Assembly: GCF_003255815.1 (NCBI RefSeq)
Contig: NC_037682.1
Span: 3,438,839-3,502,838 of the forward strand
Direction of reading: 5' to 3'
Length of the DNA stretch: 64,000 nt
DNA from: Theropithecus gelada
Taxonomy: Eukaryota; Chordata; Mammalia; Primates; Cercopithecidae
Part shown: positions 58,240 through 64,000 of the stretch, piece by piece
Layout of the letters: each line of letters begins with the position of its first letter
Numbering within the stretch: the first letter of the stretch is position 1
Notes under the pieces: generated by a model
The model's input: the letters and a program-made list of their open reading frames with translations, nothing else
Database searches by the model: none
Told to the model about the DNA's origin: nothing
Program-made: the position numbers and the translations under genes

Positions 58240-60000
58240 ATTCCCCATCCCTGGGTGGTCCAGGAGCAGCTCTGTGTCCTGCCGGGACAGTCGATACTGA
58301 GAAGCCATGAGGCTGTCCCGAATCAATGCCCAGGTGTGGCAGGGAGGAGAGGGCCTATCCCCGGCTGCCCCCATGACTCCCCTTGAGAGTCTGCACCTGC
58401 ATGGAACACTCTAGATCATGGAGGAAACAGGGCAGACAGGAGACAGAGCCACCGGGTGGGGGGAGCCATCACCCAAGTGAGCGTCCTCTTCTGGAGTCAG
58501 CCCAGGGCTGGCTGCGGACCAGGTGGCGCGGCCCCTCAGAGGGCGGAGGCTGCAGCCTGGAGAGCTCCCTGTTGACAGCATCCACTGTTGCCCACGCCCC
58601 GCCCCTGCCACCGTCTGGACAGCAGAAGAGCCCAGAAATTGCCGAGTGCCTGGGCTGGCCCCAGAACCCACCTTGATCCAGCCACCTGCGCCACTCACCG
58701 TTTGGGGCAGAGGCGCGACCGAGCCCTGCCTGCTCTGACCCTGGGCCTTGGATCTGTCCTGGCTGCAGCCGCAGGCTCCAGTCCCCAGAGCCTCTGGGCG
58801 GCTCCTGTTCAGTGTCCACCAGCTCCTCCCAGTCACACGGCGTCCGGCTGGAACGGGGCTGGTCAGGAAGGCATCTCTCTGAGGACCCCTTCTCTTCTGC
58901 TCAGCTCTTGCCCAGGTGTGGACAGCAAGAGAAACCCCGACCCTCCCTGCAGCCTTCCAGGCAGGCCTGGCAGGCGGAGGAAACCACGAGATCTCTGGGT
59001 GGAGCCCAGCCAAGCTGTGACTTCACTGGCATGCCTGGCTCAGAGACACCAAGCCCTGCAGGGCCCTTTAGGGACCACTTCTCTCCATCTGTGTCTCGGA
59101 GGGGCCGGCCGAGTGCCGGGCTACCAGGGGACTTGTCCTTGCAGCAAAAATGTGTGTGTTTCTCCGCAGAGCACAGGCTGCCGGCCCCAGCTCTCCGGGC
59201 AGCACCGGACCGCGGGGAGGAGCGGGGATGTGCGTGAGGCCGTCCCTCCTGCCTCGTTCACAGGCACACATTAGATGGCTGGTGTCAAGAAGCTGCCGTG
59301 CGGTCCCCGCCAGAGGAGAATCAAACACATACAGCAGCGTCAGGCTGGGTGAGACCTTGTGAATTCAATGATTTCTGCTTGTCTCAGAAGGGAAAAGAGT
59401 CTCGTTTCAGACCGTGTCTTTCCTTCCAGTGCCCTGCCTTAGCGGAGATCACAATGGACGTGCCAAGAAAAAGAATGCAAGGTCATTTTTTGACCTCTGT
59501 TCCTCCCAGAGTCCAGGTCCTAGCAACTCTTTTCTCTTCTTTGTCTTTAGGAAAATCTCCAAGGTACAGAAGAGCGCAGGAACAGCAGGGATTTGCTCCA
59601 AAGCATTTCCCACTCTGTGCTCTGCCTCCTCAAGAGGAGCCACGTGAGAACAAGTTTCCCACGCGTGGCCTATGACCTTTCACGACATCAGCAGGCATCC
59701 CCCAGGGCACCAGCATCCTTCATCCCCAAAACGCAGGGGCCATGCAAAGCTCGTTTGGCGTCTGTGCAACGCTGGTGTCTGACGTCCGTGCCAGGCAGGT
59801 GTCTGACAGGCAGTGGTGCCACTTGCTGAGTTGTGTCTCAACTTCAAATCCTCCTTTCCTAAACCAGGATCCGAGCTGCCAGGTGCCCGGGGCTCTGCAA
59901 ATCATGCCTGGGCTCTGCCACCGCTCTGGGAGGCCCTGCCAGTGGGTGGTCACTCAAGGATGGCCCAGAAGTGTGGGGGAAGTGCTTCCAATCGCCCCAC
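58240..60000. other. No gene seen; possible MRGPRE upstream region
   Basis: 59150-59240 is relatively CpG-rich ('gccggccccagctctccgggcagcaccggaccgcggggaggagcgggg') and lies 2 kb upstream of the MRGPRE coding exon. It could belong to a promoter or first exon, but there is no direct sign. Confidence 0.35.
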
Positions 60001-60992
60001 ACGTTCCAAATATCTTATCCTTCTCACTGCCACACTCCTTCCAGTTGTCCTACAGTTCCAATAGCGCCGCTCCTTCCAGTGTCCATCCCACCCTTTCGTA
60101 AGTTCCATGCCTTATAATTGTCTTACATCTTAAAGTTGTCCCACCCTTCCAAATGCCCGAACTTTCCAATTGCCCCAGCCTTTAATTGTCCCACCCTTCC
60201 AATTTTCCCACACTTTTAATTGTGCCACCCCTTCCAATGTCTCACCCTTCCAAATGTCCAACTATTCCAATCGTCACAACCTTCCATTTGTCCCACTCCT
60301 TCCAGTTGCCTCACCCTTCCAACTGTCCCACTCCATCCAAATGCCTCACCCTTCCAATAGTCCCATTCTGCCAGCTGTCCCACTCTTCCATTTGTCACAT
60401 TCCTTCCAATTGCCTCACACTTCCAATGGTCCCACTCCTTCCAACTGTTCCACTCTTTCCAATTGTCCCACCCTTCCAATTTTCCCACTCCTTCTAATAG
60501 TCCCACACTTCCAATTGCCCCACTCTTCCATCTGTCCCACTCCTTCCAAATGCCACAACCTTCCTATTGTCCCTCTCCTTCTAATTGTCCCGCTCCTTCC
60601 AGTTGTCCCAGCATTCCAATTGTCACACTCTTTTTGATTATCCCATCCTTCCAATTGTCCCACCCTTTTTATTGTCCTGTTCCTTCCAATTGCCCCATCC
60701 TTCCAACTGTTCCACTCTTTCCAATTGTCCCACCTTCCTATTCTCCCACTGCGCCCAAATGCCCCACTCTTTCAGTTGTTGTTTTTCCTTCCGATTGTTT
60801 CATTCTTCCAATTGTCTCACTCCTCCAATTGTCTCAACCTTCCAATAGTCTCACTCTTCCAATTGTCCCACTTTTTCCAATTGTCCCACCCTTCCCATTG
60901 TCCTACCCTTCCAATTGTGCCAGTCCTTCAAATTGTGCTACTCCTTCCAAGTGCTCCACCCTTTTAATTGTCCCACCCTTCCAATTGTCCCA

Positions 60993-61310
60993 TGTTGGGG
61001 GCCGCACCGGGGGTGGTGGAGAATGAAAGAACACACACAAAGACAAAGACACACAGAGAACATGGCGGCCGCACTCAGAGCCTCCGCCTCACTTTATTTA
61101 TACTCCATAAACCTCACGTCAGCAGAAAGAATGCAATGCAAAACAAACTTTCTTTTCCCACATGTAACCTTCTACTCAGTACCTTGTTTCTATATTCTTA
61201 CTTATCTACCCGCCTTCTTGGCGCCTACGGGAGTTCATTAAAAGTTCAGTTGGAGATACTGTCCTTGAGCCCTATCTATTCTCAGCATACTGTTTTCAAA
61301 GGCCCCTGCA
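60993..61310 (-). mobile_element. Solo LTR, probably class II (ERV-K-like), reverse
   Basis: 318 bp bounded by TG...CA, with a perfect 6-bp duplication GTCCCA at 60987-60992 and 61311-61316. Read on the minus strand it carries TATAAATAAAG (near 61100-61091), a combined TATA/polyadenylation type signal, then a TCTCTGTGTGTCTTTGTCTT region and a C-rich end. Six-base target duplications are typical of ERV-K insertions. The family is not identified. GTCCCA also occurs in the host unit, which slightly weakens the duplication argument. Confidence 0.75.
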
Positions 61311-61800
61311 GTCCCACCCTTTTAATTGTCTCACCTTTCCAATTGTCTCACTCTTTCAATTGTCCCAGCTTCCAAACTGTCTTACTCTTCCACTTGGCTC
61401 ACCTTTTTAATGGTCTCACCCTTCCAATTTCCCCACCCTTCTAATTGTTCCACTCATTCCAGTTGTTCCACCTTCTAATTGCCTCCCTTTCAGTTGTCCC
61501 ACCCTTTCAATTGTCTCTCTCCTTCCGATTGCCCCACTCTTCCAATTGTCCCATGCTTCCAGTTGTCCCACCTTTCAAATGTCCACCCTTCCAATTGCCC
61601 CACCCTTTTAATTGTCCGTCTCTTTCAATTGTCCTGCCCTTCCAATTTTCCCACCCTTCCAATTGTTTCATTCTTCCAATAGTCCCACCCTCCAATTATC
61701 CCACCTTCCAATTGTATTAGCCTTCCAATTGTCCCACCCTTCCCATTTTCCCACTCTTTCCAACTGACCCTCCCTTTGAATGGTCTCACCCTTCTAATTG

Positions 61801-61956
61801 TCCCACTCTTTCCAATTGTCCCAGCCTTCCAATTGCCTCATCCTTTTAATTATCCCACTCTTTCCAATTATCCCAGCCTTCCAATTGCCTCATCCTTTTA
61901 ATTATCCCACTCTTTCCAATTGTCCCAGTCTTCCAATTGCCTCATCCTTTTAATTA
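61801..61956 (+). repeat. 52-bp higher-order repeat inside the minisatellite, three copies
   Basis: Copies at 61801-61852, 61853-61904 and 61905-61956, each made of three basic units (TCCCACTCTTTCCAATTGTC, CCAGCCTTCCAATTGCCTCA, TCCTTTTAATTA), almost identical. They mark a recent local amplification. Confidence 0.92.
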
Positions 61957-62539
61957 TCCCACTCTTTTAGTTGATCCATCTTTCCAATTTTCCCACCTGT
62001 CAATTGTCCCCCTCCTTCCAGTTGTCCCACTCTTTCCAATGGTCCCACTTTTTAAATTGCCCTACCCTTGTAATTGCCCCCCTCTTTCAGTTGACCCACC
62101 TTTCCAATGGTCTTAACTTCCAATTTCCCACTCCTTCCAGTTAATTGTCCCTTTTTAATTGTCCCACTCCTTCCAGTTGTCCCACTCCTTTCAATTGTAC
62201 TGCCTTCCAACTGCCTCACTCTTCCAATTGTCCCACCTTCCAATTTCCCCACGGTTTTAATTGTCCCACTCTTTCCATTGTCCCGCCCTTCCAGTGGTCT
62301 CACTGTTTCAATTGTCCAACCCTCCCAATTGTCCCACTCCTTCCAATTGTCCTACCTTTTTAATTGTCCTACCATTCTAGTTGTCCCACCCTTCCAATTG
62401 TCCCACTCTTCCAATTGTCCCACCCCTCCTATTGTCCCACTCCTTCCAGTTCCCCCACCCCTCCAATTGTCTGACTCCTTTCAATTAGTCCATCTTCCTT
62501 TATGTTTTCTAGCTTCATTTTCACTCCCTGTCAGTGTTG

Positions 62540-62588
62540 CCACAGCAAATTTCTCTCTCTCTCTCTCTCTCTGTCTCGCTCTCTCTCT
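62540..62588 (+). repeat. (CT)n microsatellite
   Basis: TTTCTCTCTCTCTCTCTCTC tract, joined to the tail of the following reverse Alu. Confidence 0.9.
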
Positions 62589-62896
62589 TTTTTGAGACAG
62601 AATGCCACTCTGTTGGCCAGGCTGAGGTGCAGTGGCATGATGACAGCTCACTGTAGCCTCCAACTTGCAAGCTGAAGCATTTTTTCCTTAGCTTTCCGAG
62701 TAGCTGGGACTTCAGGCATGCACCAAGTGCCAGGCTACCAGCAGCTTGTCTGGCTAATTTAAAAATTTTTAACTTTATAGAGATAGGGTCTCAGTATATT
62801 GCCTAGACTTGTCTACAGTTCCTGAGCTCAAGTGGTCCTCCTGCCTTGGCCTCTGAAGGTGCTGGGATTGTAGCTTTGAGCCACCACGCCTGGCCC
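62589..62896 (-). repeat. AluJ-like, reverse
   Basis: 'tttttgagacagaatgccactctgttggccaggctgaggtgcagtgg..gattgtagctttgagccaccacgcctggccc', heavily diverged. Confidence 0.88.
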
Positions 62897-63070
62897 GCAT
62901 CTACTTTCTCCACCTGGTAGCAGCAATTGACTTTTACAGTTTTCTCAGCACTTGAAAATCCAGACCCATCGTTTCCTGTTGGAGACACTGGCCACTAACT
63001 GCCTGGGAGTCCCCTCAGGTGCCTGAATTACACTCTAGTGGTCCCCACTGGTCCTACATTTCAATAGTTT

Positions 63071-63371
63071 TTTTTTTTTTTTTTTTTTTGAGACGGAGTC
63101 TGGCTCTGTCGCCCAGGCTGGAGTGCTGTGGCCGGATCTCAGCTCACTGCAAGCTCCGCCTCCCGGGTTTACGCCGTTCTCCTGCCTCAGCCTCCGGAGT
63201 AGCTGGGACTACAGGAGCCCACCACCTCGCCCGGCTAGTTTTTTGTATTTTTTAGTAGAGACGGGGTTTCACCGTGTTAGCCAGGATGGTCTCGATCTCC
63301 CGACCTCATGATCCGCCCGTCTCGGCCTCCCAAAGTGCTGGGATTACAAGCTTGAGCCACCGTGCCCGGCC
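63071..63371 (-). repeat. Alu (AluYR-like), reverse
   Basis: Full-length young copy with duplication ACATTTCAATAGTTT before the poly-T (to about 63070) and again at 63372-63386. Confidence 0.95.
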
Positions 63372-63387
63372 ACATTTCAATAGTTTT

Positions 63388-64000
63388 AACTTCCTTCCTT
63401 TGTTCCCTGTGCCCTGGGTGGCGGGTCTTTTTGCAGTTGTTTCTTCTCTAATACCTTAGTGTTCCCTTTGTACGTGTTTGGTTTTTCAATATCTAGTGAA
63501 CAATTCTTTAAGTTCATCCCTTCAAAAGTATAGGTAGCTTCTGCCTACTGACTGTGTCCCTGCTGGTACTGAAATTGGTCCCAGAAAGGTCCTAGGGGAA
63601 ACGTGGTAATTTGGGCTTGGTTTGGTCATGTCCTTGGCCTTGACTGTTGTGATGAGTTTCTGGTCAGTGACACTGGTGATCCATGCCATGCTGTCAATCA
63701 AACAAGCACTTGTAATGGGTTATGTTGAAGTTGGCGCCTTGGGGGACCATTTGCCTGTTGGACTTGATCATCATAACACAGGGAGCACTGTGGCATGTGA
63801 CAGGATTGGAGCTTCCAGAAAGAGGATGACGGCTTCTACTTCTGGTTCTAAAGGGGCAATAGGGGCTGGAATCACCCTCCCATTATAAAAATCTAGAAAC
63901 CAAAACAAGGTTTGTGGATTTAGACAACAGGCTGAGCAGGACTGTGGTCCCAAGAAAATGGAAGCTGATGGGCATGCCCTACGCTCACCCTGACTTTCTG
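63388..64000. other. Unassigned sequence, possibly retroelement-derived
   Basis: No gene recognised. 'gctggtactgaaattggtcccagaaaggtcctaggggaaacgtgg' is reminiscent of the sequence next to the primer-binding region of old ERV-L/MaLR elements, and an 88-codon frame (63622-63888) follows. The similarity is too weak to name a family. Confidence 0.3.

Larger units (their letters stand above)
60003..62495 (+). repeat. 17/18-bp minisatellite, about 2.5 kb, interrupted by an LTR
   Basis: Unit near TTCCAATTGTCCCACCC, alternating with 18-bp variants ending CACTCC. More than a hundred units. The left edge is more diverged than the centre. Variation between 17 and 18 bp keeps several frames open (for example 187 codons at 60463 plus), none a real gene. 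It lies 2.9-5.4 kb upstream of the MRGPRE start codon. An LTR at 60993-61310 splits it. Confidence 0.95.

Noticed and set aside
57132..58310. 392-codon plus-strand frame
   Set aside because: Runs through a reverse Alu (the familiar RLECNGMISAHCNL.. translation) and the GGAGGA minisatellite. Not a gene.
60003..62495. Minisatellite mistaken for a CRISPR-like array
   Set aside because: Units are contiguous with no unique spacers, there are no cas genes, and this is a primate genome.

Overview
This window is primate nuclear DNA, most likely from an Old World monkey (macaque or baboon type). It has intron-sized non-coding stretches, a 97-base N gap and many Alu elements. The youngest Alus carry the variant '...ggcttgagccaccgcgcccggcc' end, a pattern I associate with cercopithecoid AluYR-type copies. 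There is also L1, LTR7/HERV-H, MaLR LTR, MIR and minisatellite sequence. There is no bacterial, plasmid or phage content.

Only two protein-coding genes can be supported, both on the minus strand and both class A receptors of the MAS-related family: MRGPRG (coding exon 46025-46894) and MRGPRE (coding exon 56176-57111). Each is an intact single coding exon. Each has a good splice acceptor just upstream of the ATG, so both probably have an untranslated first exon. In human these two genes sit side by side on the minus strand of 11p15.4, between OSBPL5 and ZNF195. The window therefore looks like the orthologous interval, with OSBPL5 expected beyond the left edge and ZNF195 beyond the right edge; neither is visible here.

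Layout. 1-19.5 kb: gene-free and repeat-dense, with Alus, several MaLR LTRs (some with intact 5-bp target duplications), a 5'-inverted L1, a solo LTR7-type LTR, a CAT/CAC array at 5 kb and an odd 15-bp periodic GGATT tract at 8.1 kb. 19.5-33 kb: GC-rich and repeat-poor, with no convincing gene despite many long chance ORFs. 33.2-34.5 kb: a 1.3-kb GAT/GGT array with a 294-bp higher-order repeat. 36.8-41.3 kb: AT-rich, an L1 broken up by Alus and a second LTR7-type LTR. 41.4-43.4 kb: three successive tandem arrays (a 20-bp GGATCC-containing unit, a 27/28-bp CACGCCC unit and a TCCA microsatellite). 46-57 kb: the receptor pair. 57.5-62.5 kb, upstream of MRGPRE: an Alu, a polypurine minisatellite and a 2.5-kb minisatellite interrupted by a 318-bp LTR with a perfect 6-bp target duplication. 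The right end has two more Alus and about 600 bp I cannot assign.

MRGPRE and MRGPRG are orphan or poorly understood receptors, and nothing in the sequence shows that they act together beyond being neighbouring paralogues in the same orientation. I found no new enzymatic or defence system. The most unusual content is the tandem-repeat architecture and the LTR insertions around the receptor pair.
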